Below are positions 8,826 to 18,508 of a stretch of 64,000 bases of DNA, in pieces. The stretch is taken from positions 62,001 to 126,000 of the forward strand of contig NZ_BLRH01000024.1 of assembly GCF_025996515.1 (NCBI RefSeq), given 5' to 3'. The stretch's first letter is position 1. Each line of letters opens with the position of its first letter. Both the position numbers and the translations under genes were made by a program. Under the pieces are notes generated by a model. That model was not told the origin of the DNA, ran no database searches, and was given only the letters and a program-made list of their open reading frames with translations. The DNA comes from Rhizohabitans arisaemae. Its GTDB lineage: Bacteria; Actinomycetota; Actinomycetes; Streptosporangiales; Streptosporangiaceae.

Positions 8826-11512
8826 TCCTGATCCCCTATCCGAAGGACGGTTCCGAGGGATCTGCGCCCGCTGACGGCGGTGACCGCCGAGACACCGGCG
8901 ATCGTCAGGGCCGTGATCCCGAGAGCGAGGAGCCCGGGGAGGACCGGACTGAAGGCGTAGTGATCCACGGGGATCCCGCCGGCGTACCCGCTGAGGTCGA
9001 TTCCGGCACCGATCACCTGGGGGAGCCCGGAGCCCAGCCCGAGCCCGGTGATCGCGGCGATGCCGATGATCGGTCCGATCTCCAGCAGGGTCAGCGTTCG
9101 GGCCTGCCGCCCGGACAGTCCCAGGGTCCGCAGGAGCGAGGCGGTTCGCGTCCGTTCCGCCGAGCCGAGCGCCAGCGACAGCAGGACCGCGATCAGGCAG
9201 TAGCCCGCCATCGCGACGACGGTCACCAGCAGCGCGTTGTGCATGACGCCGGACATCGGGCTCCCGGTCATCGAGGCGAGCACGCCTTCGTGGGTGAGCG
9301 CGGTGAGATGGGTGGTCTCCTCCGCCACGGCCGCCCGCAGCTGCGCCGGGTCGATGCCGCTTCCGCGGATCAGCAGCATGGTGGGCTTGGGGTCGCGGAG
9401 CGCCGAGTACGGTCCGACGATGAGCGGGTTGGGCGAGTCGGTGATCCTGGGGAACCCGTCGAGGGCGGCGGTCGCCGCGATGGGGAGCGTCACCCCCTGG
9501 TCCGCGCGGACCTCCAGCCCGTTGGGCGGGCGCAGCCGGGTGATCTGCGGGTGGGCGAGCACCGGGGTGGCGTCGGGGGTGGGCCATCCGGCGGGTACGG
9601 CGGTGGGCGCGGCGGGCAGCCCGAGCGGGCTTCCCTCGACGAGCTCGCGGTACGCCTTCAGGTCGACGGCGAGGAAGGTGACCGGTATGCCGTGGGGGGT
9701 GCCGTCGCGCAGTTGCGCGGTGGTGTCGAGGAACGCGGGGAGGACCTGTTCGACGCCGGCCACCCGGCGGACGCGTTCGACGGCCGCGGCGGAGAAGGGG
9801 TGGTCCGCGGCCATCCGGGCTCCGGCGCCGGTGAGCCGCCAGGCGGCCTCCTCCTGGGCCTGCGAGAGTCCCGCGGAGAGGGAGGAGCCGAAGACGGTGA
9901 TCGCCGTCGCGGGCAGCAGGATCAGGACGGGCAGCGCGGTGAGGGCGCGGGAGCGGGCGGCTCCGGCGGCGCCGAGGAACGGTACCGCCGCCGTGGATCT
10001 GGCGGCCAGCCGGCTGACCAGGCGGAGCGGGTACGGGTAGAGGCGGAGCACGATGAGGGAGACGGCGAGGGTGAGCAGCGACGGCGCGGCGATCGTCAGC
10101 GGGTCGCCGGTGTCGGTGGTCAGGCCACGCTGCCGGATCAGCACGACGCCGACGACGGCGAGGACGACGACGAGCCCGTCGAAGACGAGCCGCGGGGCCG
10201 ACGTCCCGCTTCCGGCGAGGTCGTGCCGCCGTGCGCCGTACGGCCGCAGGCGGCCCACGCCGAAGAGCGCGAAGAGGACCGCCCCCACCCCGATCAGCAC
10301 GGGCGCGGCCACGGCCACCGCGGTGGTGCGCCCGGGGACGGCGACGCCGATCAGGTATCCGGCGACGGCGGGGGGCAGGGTGACCACGGCGACGGAGAGC
10401 CCGCCGAGGGTGAGGAGCTGGGCCGGGGAGGCGCCGCGTCCCCGCATCAGCTGGAAGCCGGGTTCCAGCCGGTCGGTGAAGAGGTTCACCGCGAGGGCGG
10501 TCACGCCGAGCGCCACGCCGAGGAGGGCGGCGAGAACCAGCCACATGATCGTTTGAGTGGTGCCGAGCTCTCGGAGGAACCCTTCGAGCAGCGGGGTGAT
10601 GCCGCTGCTCACCGAGGCGGCGTCTCCGGTGGCGCTGTGTTTGGTCACCGCGGCCTCGAACGCCTTGACGGCGCCGATGAGGGACGGGGCGTGCTCGGCG
10701 GTGACCTTCGCCGGGATCACCGGGTAGCCCCACTGGTAGTGCAGGGTGCTGGAGCTCTTCGCCAGCAGGGCGAACCCTTCGGCTCCGGTCAGTCCTTCGC
10801 CCCACATCTCGAAGGCCTGGGAGTGCCTGATGTTCTTGATCTCGGGTTCGAGGAGGCGTTTGACCCGGGCCCAGTACGGCGAGGCGGGGTCGTTCGCCCG
10901 CCAGATGCCGCTGATCTTCAGCGAGTACGCCAGGTTGTGGGTGCCGACGAAGAAGACGGTGCCGACCTTCATCTCCATCATCTCGGCGGTGCGCGCGGAC
11001 ACGGCCAGGTCGATGGAGGGGACCAGGCCGAGCTTGGCGTGCTTGACCGGCGGGCTCGACGCCGCGGGCGGGCCGCCCGCCACGTAGGTGATGTGCCGCT
11101 CGGTCCCCGAGAGCCAGGTCACGTCGGTGAACTGGTCGGCGGCCCGGGTGCTGTTGGGGAGTCCTTCGATCACCGGTTCCCGCAGCGTGTTGACCCGTGC
11201 CTGGGCTTCCCCGACGAATGCGGAGAGTTCCGGGGCGAGCAGCCCGTGCCAGGTCCGGCCCGACCCCGTGATCTCCTCGGGGGAGGAGGGGCGCCTGGTC
11301 GGGTCGGCGGTGCCCAGCTGGGACACGAGGAGGTCGGTGGTCCCCGGCAGGGCCCGGCCCAGCTGCGCGCGGAGCGCGGTGTCGTAGGCCCCTTCGAAGC
11401 GCCGGGCCAGTCCGGAGACGAGCGAGACGGCGACGAGGATCAGGAGGGCGAGGACGAGCGCGGCGGCGGCTCGCGATCGGATGAGCCGGATGAGAACGGT
11501 CAGGGGGCTCAT
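8822..11512 (-). CDS. FtsX-like ABC permease, 896 residues
   Basis: Large membrane component of the export operon. One helix (about 15-35) is followed by an external domain of about 290 residues, then about nine more hydrophobic helices. These include IMWLVLAALLGVALG, a central block of paired helices, a second external domain (about 530-760) and a final FtsX-like set. The layout is a duplicated FtsX unit (two halves with external domains), as in actinobacterial giant permeases. It is translationally coupled to the ATPase downstream and lies 34 bases after the second permease gene. Homology to FtsX/MacB permeases is clear; cargo is unknown. Confidence 0.87.
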   Translation of the reverse strand: MSPLTVLIRLIRSRAAAALVLALLILVAVSLVSGLARRFEGAYDTALRAQLGRALPGTTDLLVSQLGTADPTRRPSSPEEITGSGRTWHGLLAPELSAFVGEAQARVNTLREPVIEGLPNSTRAADQFTDVTWLSGTERHITYVAGGPPAASSPPVKHAKLGLVPSIDLAVSARTAEMMEMKVGTVFFVGTHNLAYSLKISGIWRANDPASPYWARVKRLLEPEIKNIRHSQAFEMWGEGLTGAEGFALLAKSSSTLHYQWGYPVIPAKVTAEHAPSLIGAVKAFEAAVTKHSATGDAASVSSGITPLLEGFLRELGTTQTIMWLVLAALLGVALGVTALAVNLFTDRLEPGFQLMRGRGASPAQLLTLGGLSVAVVTLPPAVAGYLIGVAVPGRTTAVAVAAPVLIGVGAVLFALFGVGRLRPYGARRHDLAGSGTSAPRLVFDGLVVVLAVVGVVLIRQRGLTTDTGDPLTIAAPSLLTLAVSLIVLRLYPYPLRLVSRLAARSTAAVPFLGAAGAARSRALTALPVLILLPATAITVFGSSLSAGLSQAQEEAAWRLTGAGARMAADHPFSAAAVERVRRVAGVEQVLPAFLDTTAQLRDGTPHGIPVTFLAVDLKAYRELVEGSPLGLPAAPTAVPAGWPTPDATPVLAHPQITRLRPPNGLEVRADQGVTLPIAATAALDGFPRITDSPNPLIVGPYSALRDPKPTMLLIRGSGIDPAQLRAAVAEETTHLTALTHEGVLASMTGSPMSGVMHNALLVTVVAMAGYCLIAVLLSLALGSAERTRTASLLRTLGLSGRQARTLTLLEIGPIIGIAAITGLGLGSGLPQVIGAGIDLSGYAGGIPVDHYAFSPVLPGLLALGITALTIAGVSAVTAVSGRRSLGTVLRIGDQE

Positions 11513-11546
11513 CGGGCCGCTCCTCTCACGGGGCCTCGCACAGGGG

Positions 11547-14500
11547 TCATCGGTCTGTTCCGTTTCTGAGCGCGTTGCCGAGTCCGCGTCGTCTCAGCGA
11601 ACGGGCGAGACCGACCACGACGGAGGAGAGCAGGAGGAAGACGGCGGCGAGCAGGCCGAGCGCGGCGAGCCAGGGGATGACGAGTTCGACGGGCGGGCTG
11701 ACCGCATTGGTCTGCCCCGTTTCCACGATGCCGGGGACCACCAGCCGGGAGATCAGCAGGGCCAGCGCCGTCCCGGCGGCCAGGGCGAGCCCCACGCCGA
11801 ACGCCTGCTCGACCGCGAGCAACCCGAAGACCTGCCGGAATCTCACTCCGAGCGCGCGGAGCAGGGCGAACTCGGCTGCGCGTTCCCTGGCGGTCACCGC
11901 CGCGTTGATCAGGAAGCCGAGGGTGGCGAAGGCGAGGGCGGTGAGGAAGCCGATGACCAGGGCGCCTTGCAGCCCGGTGGCGAGAGGGTCGTCGCGCAGT
12001 TCCCGGTGGACGGCTTCGCGGTGCGCGATCGTGTGCCCCCATTCGGGGTGGGAGCCGAGCTCCCGTACCGCGCCGGAGTCGGCGGACAGCCACCATTCGA
12101 CCGGGTCGCGGGGGACGGCCCCCGAGATCACGTCCAGGGTGAGCAGGCTGGGCAGGTCGACCAGAACGCCGTCGCGGCCGGCCGCCAGGGTGGGCATGGC
12201 GGTGAGGATCCCGGCCACCTTGACGGTGACGACCCCGGTGTCGAGCCGGAGCGGGGTGTCGTCGCCGACGCCCAGCCCGGCCTTGTCCGCCAGTCCGGCG
12301 CTGATGAGTGCGGGCAGGGTGGCCGGCGGTCCGCCGTACCCGGCTCCGGTCGGCACGGGCAGGACGGTCAGCGCGGCGGACGGTACGGCCGAGGGCCGTT
12401 CGGGCTTCGGGATCCGGAGGGTGAGCAGGTCGCCGGTCCGCGCCACGGAGGTGCCCCGCAGCTGGACGACCCGGTCGCCGCTGTGGGCCCATTCGGTGCC
12501 GGAGGCCAGGCTTATCTCGCCGGCCGGCTCGGTGAGAATCCGCTCCACGGCCACGGTGAGGGCGCTGGACGCGGCGGGCAGCGGGACGGAGAGGGTGAAT
12601 CCCCGCAGGGTGAACGGATAGGCGAGTTTCCCGTCCCGGCCGGCCAGCGCGGTCAGGTCGACGGAGACCCGGTGGGTCTTCCCGTCGGGGACCAGGTCGC
12701 CGAGGGGGATCCGCCGGTGGAGACCCTGTCCGTCCCGCAGGATGGCCTGCATCGCCGCCCGCCGGTAGCCGTCGCCCTGGCCGGGGGAGTCGAGGGTGAG
12801 GCGGAGGTCGAAGTGGAGCCGTCCGGGCGTGCCGGGGATCTGCGGGGCGCGGTCCCCGGGACGCTCGGCGGCCAGCCGGGCCGCGAGCGCGGTCAGCGGC
12901 TCGGCGGCGAGGTCGGGTCGGAGCCGGAGCAGTCCGCCGATCCGCTCCGCGTCCGCGGCGATCAGCGTGACCTCGTCGCCGCCCGCGTCGGCGACGGAGC
13001 GGTGGACCGGGCTGATCCCGGTGACCCCGGGGACCGCCGCGTACCGGGCGCCCCGGCCGTACGGACCGAGGGTCCCGGTGAGCGAGGCGGCTTGGATCCG
13101 CACGTCGGCGCCGGTGCTCAGCTCCGCCTGGTCGGCTTGGGACCGCTGCCAGGTCGCCGTGGTGGCCAGGGAGACGATGCCGATGGCGACGGCCATGATG
13201 AGCAGGAGCGCCGGTCCGGAGTGGCGCAGCGGTCGGCGGCTCACCTGCCAGGCCCCGAGCGCGGCGGCGAGCCCGGTGCTCCGTGAGGTGAAGCGTTCGG
13301 CCAGCCGGGAGGTGAGCGGGACCAGGCGCAGCCCGAGCAGTCCGCCGCAGAGCAGGGCGAGCGCGGGGCCGCTGACGATCAGGGGGTCGACGCTCAGCTC
13401 CCCCGGCGCGGCGGAGACGGCGGCGGTGCCGTACCGCTGGAGCTGCCAGATCGCCAGACCCGCGACCACGAGCAGCGCCACGTCGGCCCCGGCCCGGCCG
13501 AGGGCCCCTCGGGTGCCTCCCCGGCCGCGCACGCTCTGCTCCTCGACGTAGGTCCGGCGGGCGCCGCTCAGGGCGGGGGCCGCCAGCAGGAGCGCCGCGC
13601 ACAGGGCGATCGCGGCGGAGAGCGCGAACGGGGGCGCCTCCGGCAGCCGTACCCCGGTGGTCCATTCCAGCAGCGGTACGGCCAACAGGGGGGCGAGCAG
13701 GGCGCTCGGCGCGGCCGTCAGGGCGGCTTCGGCGAAGGAGAGCCCGGCGAGGCGGAATGTCCCGGCCCCCCGCGAACGCATCAGGGCGACCTCCATCCGC
13801 CGATGGTCGGTGAGGAGGCGCGCGGTGAGCAGGAGGGCGTACCCGGCCAGGATGATCAGTTGGAGGACGGGGACGAGCATCGTCGATCGGGCGACCACCG
13901 CGGCCCGGTCGATCTGGGTGAGCAGTCCCGGGAGGTTGCTCACCGCGCGGCAGGACGAGCATCCCTCCTTGACCGCGGCGTCCAGCCCCGAGGTCGCCTG
14001 GGCGAGTGCGGCGAGGTCGCCCGGATCGAGGTTGCGGAGGTCGGGGCTGACCAGCCAGGTCGCGGTGACCCCGGTGGCGAATCGCCGCAGGAAGGTGTCG
14101 GCCGGGACCATGAGGGGGCCGTAGACGGTGAAGTCGCCTTGCCGGACCCCGGTACGGAGCAGCGGCTCGCCGGCGAGCCGCTCGTCGTCGGGGCGGTTGA
14201 GGGTGTAGAGGCCGGTCACCCGGACGTCGACGGGCCGGTCGCCGAGCCTGCTCCGGAGGGTGATCAGATCCCCGGAGTTCACCCCCATGGGACGTGCGGC
14301 GTTTTCGGAGAGTACGGCCTCCAGGGTGTCGCCGGCCTTCGGCCAGCGGCCCGCGACGAGCCCCGCGACGGATTCCAGCCCCTCGTACACGCCGAACACG
14401 GTGAGGTCGGGGCGGGGCAGGCGTTCCTGGCCGGGCAGGCTGTAGGAGTCGGAGAGGGCGCTCATCACGGTCGTCGTCGGCACGCCGGGGTGGGCGGCGG

Positions 14501-14753
14501 CGGCCCGCTGGCGCATCCGGGCGTCGGTCTCGGCGAAACCCTGCCCGCTGACGACGGCGGAGATCTTCGCGCTGAGGGTGCCGAGCGGCGCGTCCGCCAG
14601 GGCTTTTCGGACGCCGAGGTCGGTGACGGTCGCCGCGTAGCTCACCAGGGCGACGAGCACCGTGGTGGCGAGCAGGATCGAGGAGAACGCGGCGAAGAGC
14701 AGCAGCGGTTCGCTGCGAGCGCGTCGCAGGATAAGTGGCCGTCGCTCCCGCAT
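11547..14753 (-). CDS. FtsX-like ABC permease, 1068 residues
   Basis: First gene of the export operon and its largest product. The N-terminal helix (PLLLFAAFSSILLATTVLVAL) leads into a large external domain, followed by helix clusters with a further external domain and a C-terminal FtsX triplet (GFLTALAFATLGFLINAAVT, QVFGLLAVEQAFGVGLALAA, LAALGLLAAVFLLLSS). The start at 14753 (MRERRPLI) is favoured because GGGAGG lies just upstream; the ATG at 14765 would place that sequence inside the gene. The two permeases probably form a heterodimer, one per half-transporter, with the two ATPases. No regulator gene is adjacent, but two palindromes sit upstream. Confidence 0.85.
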   Translation of the reverse strand: MRERRPLILRRARSEPLLLFAAFSSILLATTVLVALVSYAATVTDLGVRKALADAPLGTLSAKISAVVSGQGFAETDARMRQRAAAAHPGVPTTTVMSALSDSYSLPGQERLPRPDLTVFGVYEGLESVAGLVAGRWPKAGDTLEAVLSENAARPMGVNSGDLITLRSRLGDRPVDVRVTGLYTLNRPDDERLAGEPLLRTGVRQGDFTVYGPLMVPADTFLRRFATGVTATWLVSPDLRNLDPGDLAALAQATSGLDAAVKEGCSSCRAVSNLPGLLTQIDRAAVVARSTMLVPVLQLIILAGYALLLTARLLTDHRRMEVALMRSRGAGTFRLAGLSFAEAALTAAPSALLAPLLAVPLLEWTTGVRLPEAPPFALSAAIALCAALLLAAPALSGARRTYVEEQSVRGRGGTRGALGRAGADVALLVVAGLAIWQLQRYGTAAVSAAPGELSVDPLIVSGPALALLCGGLLGLRLVPLTSRLAERFTSRSTGLAAALGAWQVSRRPLRHSGPALLLIMAVAIGIVSLATTATWQRSQADQAELSTGADVRIQAASLTGTLGPYGRGARYAAVPGVTGISPVHRSVADAGGDEVTLIAADAERIGGLLRLRPDLAAEPLTALAARLAAERPGDRAPQIPGTPGRLHFDLRLTLDSPGQGDGYRRAAMQAILRDGQGLHRRIPLGDLVPDGKTHRVSVDLTALAGRDGKLAYPFTLRGFTLSVPLPAASSALTVAVERILTEPAGEISLASGTEWAHSGDRVVQLRGTSVARTGDLLTLRIPKPERPSAVPSAALTVLPVPTGAGYGGPPATLPALISAGLADKAGLGVGDDTPLRLDTGVVTVKVAGILTAMPTLAAGRDGVLVDLPSLLTLDVISGAVPRDPVEWWLSADSGAVRELGSHPEWGHTIAHREAVHRELRDDPLATGLQGALVIGFLTALAFATLGFLINAAVTARERAAEFALLRALGVRFRQVFGLLAVEQAFGVGLALAAGTALALLISRLVVPGIVETGQTNAVSPPVELVIPWLAALGLLAAVFLLLSSVVVGLARSLRRRGLGNALRNGTDR

Positions 14754-14777
14754 AGCGCCTCCCATAGCCCCCGCTGG

Positions 14778-14818
14778 AACGCTTGACAGCGTTTAACAGC
14801 GAGGGATCTTGTACAAGA
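14778..14818 (-). promoter_or_regulatory. Two palindromes upstream of the ABC export operon
   Basis: AACGCT-TGAC-AGCGTT (14778-14793) is a perfect inverted repeat, and TCTTGTACAAGA (14807-14818) is a perfect 12-bp palindrome. They lie 25-65 bases upstream of the permease start, where a repressor site would be expected. Palindromy is seen directly; the operator role is inferred. Confidence 0.5.
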
Positions 14819-14870
14819 GGGATGGCGGAAGCGTGATCAGTCCGAAACAAGGGTGACGGACACGCGTAAA

Positions 14871-14896
14871 CGCCGCACCCCTCCAGGGGTACGGCG
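14871..14896 (-). terminator. Terminator hairpin after rpsT
   Basis: CGCCGCACCCCT (14871-14882) pairs with AGGGGTACGGCG (14885-14896) with one mismatched pair. On the minus strand it stands 34 bases after the rpsT stop and is followed by TTTACGCG. Confidence 0.65.
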
Positions 14897-14929
14897 TGGC
14901 TGCGGCGTCGGCGCCCTGAGGGCAGGGCC

Positions 14930-15199
14930 TTACTGCGACTGGAGCGCGAGGGCGCGCTTGGCGATCGCCGACTTGCGGTTGGCGGCCTGGTTCTTGTGGA
15001 TGACGCCCTTGCTGACAGCCTTGTCCAGGTTGCGGCAGGCGGCCTGCATGAGGGTGACGGCCTTGTCGACCTCACCGGCGTCGGCAGCCTCACGGAAGCT
15101 GCGGATCGACGTCTTCAGGGCAGACTTGACGGCCTTGTTGCGCAGGCGGGCCTTCTCGTTCTGAAGGTTACGCTTGATCTGGGACTTGATGTTCGCCAC
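14930..15199 (-). CDS. rpsT: 30S ribosomal protein S20
   Basis: Small-subunit protein that binds 16S rRNA, 89 residues as expected. It has the typical start [20 protein letters not shown] and the C-terminal [15 protein letters not shown], a helical Lys/Arg-rich protein. Start is GTG at 15199 with AGAGG upstream. It is divergent from lepA across about 280 bases, a common actinobacterial arrangement. Confidence 0.97.
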   Translation of the reverse strand: MANIKSQIKRNLQNEKARLRNKAVKSALKTSIRSFREAADAGEVDKAVTLMQAACRNLDKAVSKGVIHKNQAANRKSAIAKRALALQSQ

Positions 15200-15480
15200 G
15201 AAGAAGCCTCTGGTTGTGTCGGTGGGATGCCGGCGTGGGCACGGTGCTGGACACGCCGAACGCGATTGAGCAGGCTACCGATTACGCGGGTCCCGACTCA
15301 AACCGGAGGTCACGAGAGCGGCCTGCCGGACCAGTTTAGCGCAGGGTCTGTGCCGGAACGTCGGAAGTCCATGACTACGGTACCCTTCGATGGTCAGGGT
15401 TGGCACCGGGACATGCCACCATGGAAGTCGGCTGGTATGCCGACCACTTAAGTCTGACGAATCTTCCGAAACGGATCGCG

Positions 15481-17325
15481 GTGACCACGCCTCAGCCCGA
15501 CCACACCGACCCTGCGATGATCCGCAACTTTTGCATCATCGCGCACATCGATCACGGCAAGTCGACGCTTGCCGACCGGATGCTGCAGTTGACCGGTGTC
15601 GTCGAGGAACGGCAGATGCGGGCTCAATACCTGGACCGCATGGACATCGAGCGCGAGCGCGGGATCACGATCAAGTCCCAGGCGGTCCGGCTGCCCTGGA
15701 CCGGGCTGGACGGGCGTCCGTACATCCTGAATCTGATCGACACCCCGGGACACGTCGACTTCTCCTACGAGGTTTCGCGGAGCCTGGCCGCGTGCGAGGG
15801 CGCCGTGCTCGTCGTGGACGCCGCACAGGGCATCGAGGCGCAGACCCTGGCCAACCTCTACATGGCGCTCGGCGCCGACCTGCACATCATCCCGGTGCTG
15901 AACAAGATCGACCTGCCCGCGGCGCAGCCCGACAAGTACGCGGTGGAGATCGCGAACATCATCGGCTGCGACCCCTCGGACGTCCTGCGGGTCTCCGGGA
16001 AGACCGGCCAGGGTGTGGACGAGCTCCTGCACGAGATCGTCGCCCAGGTGCCGGCTCCGGTGGGCGACCCCGACGCACCGGCCCGCGCCCTCATCTTCGA
16101 CAGCGTCTACGACACCTACCGGGGCGTCGTCACCTATGTGCGGGTGGTGGACGGTCGGCTCTCCAAGCGGGAGCGGACGCTGATGATGTCCACCGGCGCG
16201 GTGCACGAAACCTTGGAAGTGGGCGTGATCTCCCCCGATCCCAAGCCCACCAAGGGCCTGGGGGTCGGCGAGGTCGGCTATCTGATCACCGGCGTGAAGA
16301 ACGTCCGCCAGGCACGCGTCGGCGACACCGTGACCACCTCGGTGAAGCCCGCCGGCGTCCCGCTCGGGGGATACGAGCACCCCAAGCCGATGGTCTTCTC
16401 CGGTCTGTATCCGATCGACGGCGACGACTACCCCGAGCTCCGCGAGGCCCTGGACAAGCTCCAGCTCAACGACGCCGCGCTCGTCTATGAGCCGGAGACC
16501 TCGCTGGCGCTCGGGTTCGGGTTCCGCTGCGGGTTCCTCGGCCTGCTGCACATGGAGATCGTCCGTGAGCGGCTGGAGCGCGAGTTCGGGCTGAGCCTGA
16601 TCTCCACCGCGCCCAACGTCGTCTATCGGGTGATCACGGAGTCCGGCGAGGAGCTGGTCGTCACCAACCCCTCGGAGTTCCCCGAGGGCAAGGTCGGGCA
16701 GATCTTCGAGCCGACGGTGAAGGCGACCGTGCTCTCCCCGGCGGACTACATCGGCGCGATCATGGAGCTCTGCCAGGGCAGACGGGGCGCGCTCCAGGGG
16801 ATGGACTACCTCTCCGAGGACCGGGTGGAGATTCGCTACACCCTCCCGCTCGGCGAGATCATCTTTGACTTCTTCGACCAGCTCAAGTCCCGCACCCGCG
16901 GCTACGCCTCCCTCGACTACGAGCCCTCCGGCGAGCAGGAGTCGGACCTGGTGAAGGTGGACATCCTGCTGCAGGGCGAGCCGGTGGACGCCTTCAGCGC
17001 GATCGTGCACCGGGACAAGGCCTACTCCTACGGGGTCGAGATGGCCAAGAAGCTCAAGGAGCTCATCCCGCGGCAGCAGTTCGAGGTGCCGATCCAGGCC
17101 GCGATCGGCGCCCGGGTGATCGCCCGGGAGAACATCCGCGCCATCCGCAAGGACGTCCTCGCCAAGTGCTACGGCGGTGACATCACCCGGAAGCGCAAGC
17201 TGCTGGAGAAGCAGAAGGAAGGCAAGAAGCGGATGAAGATGGTCGGCCGGGTGGAGGTCCCGCAGGAGGCCTTCGTCGCGGCACTCTCCACCGACTCCTC
17301 ATCTGTGGACAAGGGTAGGAAGTAG
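15481..17325 (+). CDS. lepA: Elongation factor 4 (LepA)
   Basis: Ribosomal back-translocase GTPase, 614 residues. G1 is [10 protein letters not shown]2 lies in [11 protein letters not shown]3 is DTPGH and G4 is NKIDLP. The LepA-specific C-terminal domain ends in [17 protein letters not shown], which tells it from EF-G. The GTG at 15481 ([17 protein letters not shown]) is chosen because family members begin a few residues before [13 protein letters not shown]. The frame is open back to 15400, but that part has no family similarity. A relic of the neighbouring small gene starts two bases after the stop. Confidence 0.96.
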   Translation: MTTPQPDHTDPAMIRNFCIIAHIDHGKSTLADRMLQLTGVVEERQMRAQYLDRMDIERERGITIKSQAVRLPWTGLDGRPYILNLIDTPGHVDFSYEVSRSLAACEGAVLVVDAAQGIEAQTLANLYMALGADLHIIPVLNKIDLPAAQPDKYAVEIANIIGCDPSDVLRVSGKTGQGVDELLHEIVAQVPAPVGDPDAPARALIFDSVYDTYRGVVTYVRVVDGRLSKRERTLMMSTGAVHETLEVGVISPDPKPTKGLGVGEVGYLITGVKNVRQARVGDTVTTSVKPAGVPLGGYEHPKPMVFSGLYPIDGDDYPELREALDKLQLNDAALVYEPETSLALGFGFRCGFLGLLHMEIVRERLEREFGLSLISTAPNVVYRVITESGEELVVTNPSEFPEGKVGQIFEPTVKATVLSPADYIGAIMELCQGRRGALQGMDYLSEDRVEIRYTLPLGEIIFDFFDQLKSRTRGYASLDYEPSGEQESDLVKVDILLQGEPVDAFSAIVHRDKAYSYGVEMAKKLKELIPRQQFEVPIQAAIGARVIARENIRAIRKDVLAKCYGGDITRKRKLLEKQKEGKKRMKMVGRVEVPQEAFVAALSTDSSSVDKGRK

Positions 17326-17326
17326 C

Positions 17327-17410
17327 TCAGAGCGGGAGCATCGCCGTCAGCTTGGCGATCCCGTCGGCGAGTCGCGCTCGGCTTCGCCCGAGCCCTCGAT
17401 CTCGCCGGTG
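17327..17410 (-). pseudogene. Decayed partial duplicate of the adjacent small gene
   Basis: Bases 17327-17371 match the 3' end of the neighbouring gene (17434-17478) at 42 of 45 positions, including its stop codon. Bases 17372-17410 then match an internal part of the same gene (about 17570-17610). About 91 bases of the gene are missing at the junction. It is a tandem copy that suffered an internal deletion. It has no start codon or other coding capacity. Confidence 0.75.
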
Positions 17411-17433
17411 TGCCACCCAGGGCAAGGCGCAGA

Positions 17434-17760
17434 TCAGAGCGGGAGTATCCCGGTCAGCTTGGCGATCCCGTCGGCGAGGACGCCGACCTCCGCGAGGCGG
17501 TTCAGGGCGGCGGTCAGCCGCCGCCTGCCGGGCCGCTCCGACCGGGCCTCCGCGGCGATGTCGTCGAGGTCGCGCTCGGCTTCGCCGGGGTCCTCGATCT
17601 CGTCGCGGTGCCTCCTGATCAGCTCGCGGAGCTCGGCGACGACCGCGTCGAGCTCGGCGGTGCCCGCTCCGGTGTTCTGTACGGCCGTGGCGCCCGGCCC
17701 GACGGCCATCGGGCCGCTCACGGTGCCTCCGGTGATCTGAATCCCGTAGTTGTCGGCCAT
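17434..17760 (-). CDS. Small protein with glycine-rich N-terminal motif, unknown function
   Basis: 108 residues. Start ATG at 17760 with a strong AAAGGAG nine bases upstream. The N-terminus (residues 5-26, GIQITGGTVSGPMAVGPGAT) alternates hydrophobic residues and glycines like a beta-solenoid or amyloid-type motif. The rest (about 33-104) is an acidic, probably helical segment (ELDAVVAELRELIRRHRDEI) ending in LADGIAKLTGILPL. Small actinobacterial proteins of this layout exist, but I do not know their function. A deleted duplicate of its 3' part lies immediately downstream. The motif loosely recalls the N-terminus of the STAND protein at 46.8-48.9 kb. Confidence 0.75.
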   Translation of the reverse strand: MADNYGIQITGGTVSGPMAVGPGATAVQNTGAGTAELDAVVAELRELIRRHRDEIEDPGEAERDLDDIAAEARSERPGRRRLTAALNRLAEVGVLADGIAKLTGILPL

Positions 17761-17884
17761 GTCCACTCCTTTGGGGAGACGATTGCTTCGGGGAGACGCC
17801 GCACGTTCCTCAGCCGCACGCCAGCCTCGCGCACCCCGGGATCGGGGGCAAGCGCTTCGCGACGGAGCGTGGCAGCATCGTGTC

Positions 17885-18508
17885 ATGAGGGTTGTCACGG
17901 TGAGCGCGGGTCGTGTCGTCGACGCGGATTGGGCGCAGTTGCACCGGACCGGGATCGACAAGCGTCCGGTGCCCGGGCGGGTCGCGGTGCGGGCCGAGGG
18001 ACTGGACGGGGACGAGCAGGCCGATCGGAAGAGCCACGGAGGGCCGGAGCAGGCGGTGTACGCCTACGCGCGGGAGGACCTGGACTGGTGGGCCGCCGAG
18101 CTGGGCCGGGAGCTGCGCGACGGGATGTTCGGGGAGAATCTGACCACCCTCGGCCTCGACGTGAACGGGGCCCTGATCGGGGAGCGCTGGCGGATCGGTT
18201 CGGCGCTCCTGGAGGTCACCGCGCCCCGCGTTCCCTGCGCGACGTTCCGCGGTTGGATGGGTGAGCCGGGCTGGGTCAAGCGGTTCACTCAGGCGGAGCG
18301 CCCGGGGGCCTATCTGCGGGTCGTTCAGGATGGGGAGCTGGGGGCGGGGGACGGGATCCGGGTGGAGTTCCGGCCCGAGACCCGGGTGACCGTGGCGGAG
18401 TCGTTCCGTGCCTACCACGGTGCCCGCGAGGTGATGCGGCGTCTGCTGAAGATTCCCGGCCGGAGCCACAAGTGGGACTCGGCGGCCAAGCGGGTCCTGG
18501 GCGACTGA
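17885..18508 (+). CDS. MOSC domain-containing protein (YiiM-like)
   Basis: 207 residues with the MOSC (molybdenum cofactor sulfurase C-terminal) fold. Visible motifs are KSHGGPEQAVYAYAREDL, DGMFGENLTTLGLDV and the conserved cysteine in TAPRVPCATF. MOSC proteins handle sulfur or molybdenum cofactor and in the YiiM branch reduce N-hydroxylated compounds. ATG at 17885 (MRVVTVSAGRV) is taken as start because family similarity begins there; the open frame extends upstream without it. It is divergent from the small gene at 17760, and twin hairpin terminators lie downstream. Confidence 0.85.
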   Translation: MRVVTVSAGRVVDADWAQLHRTGIDKRPVPGRVAVRAEGLDGDEQADRKSHGGPEQAVYAYAREDLDWWAAELGRELRDGMFGENLTTLGLDVNGALIGERWRIGSALLEVTAPRVPCATFRGWMGEPGWVKRFTQAERPGAYLRVVQDGELGAGDGIRVEFRPETRVTVAESFRAYHGAREVMRRLLKIPGRSHKWDSAAKRVLGD

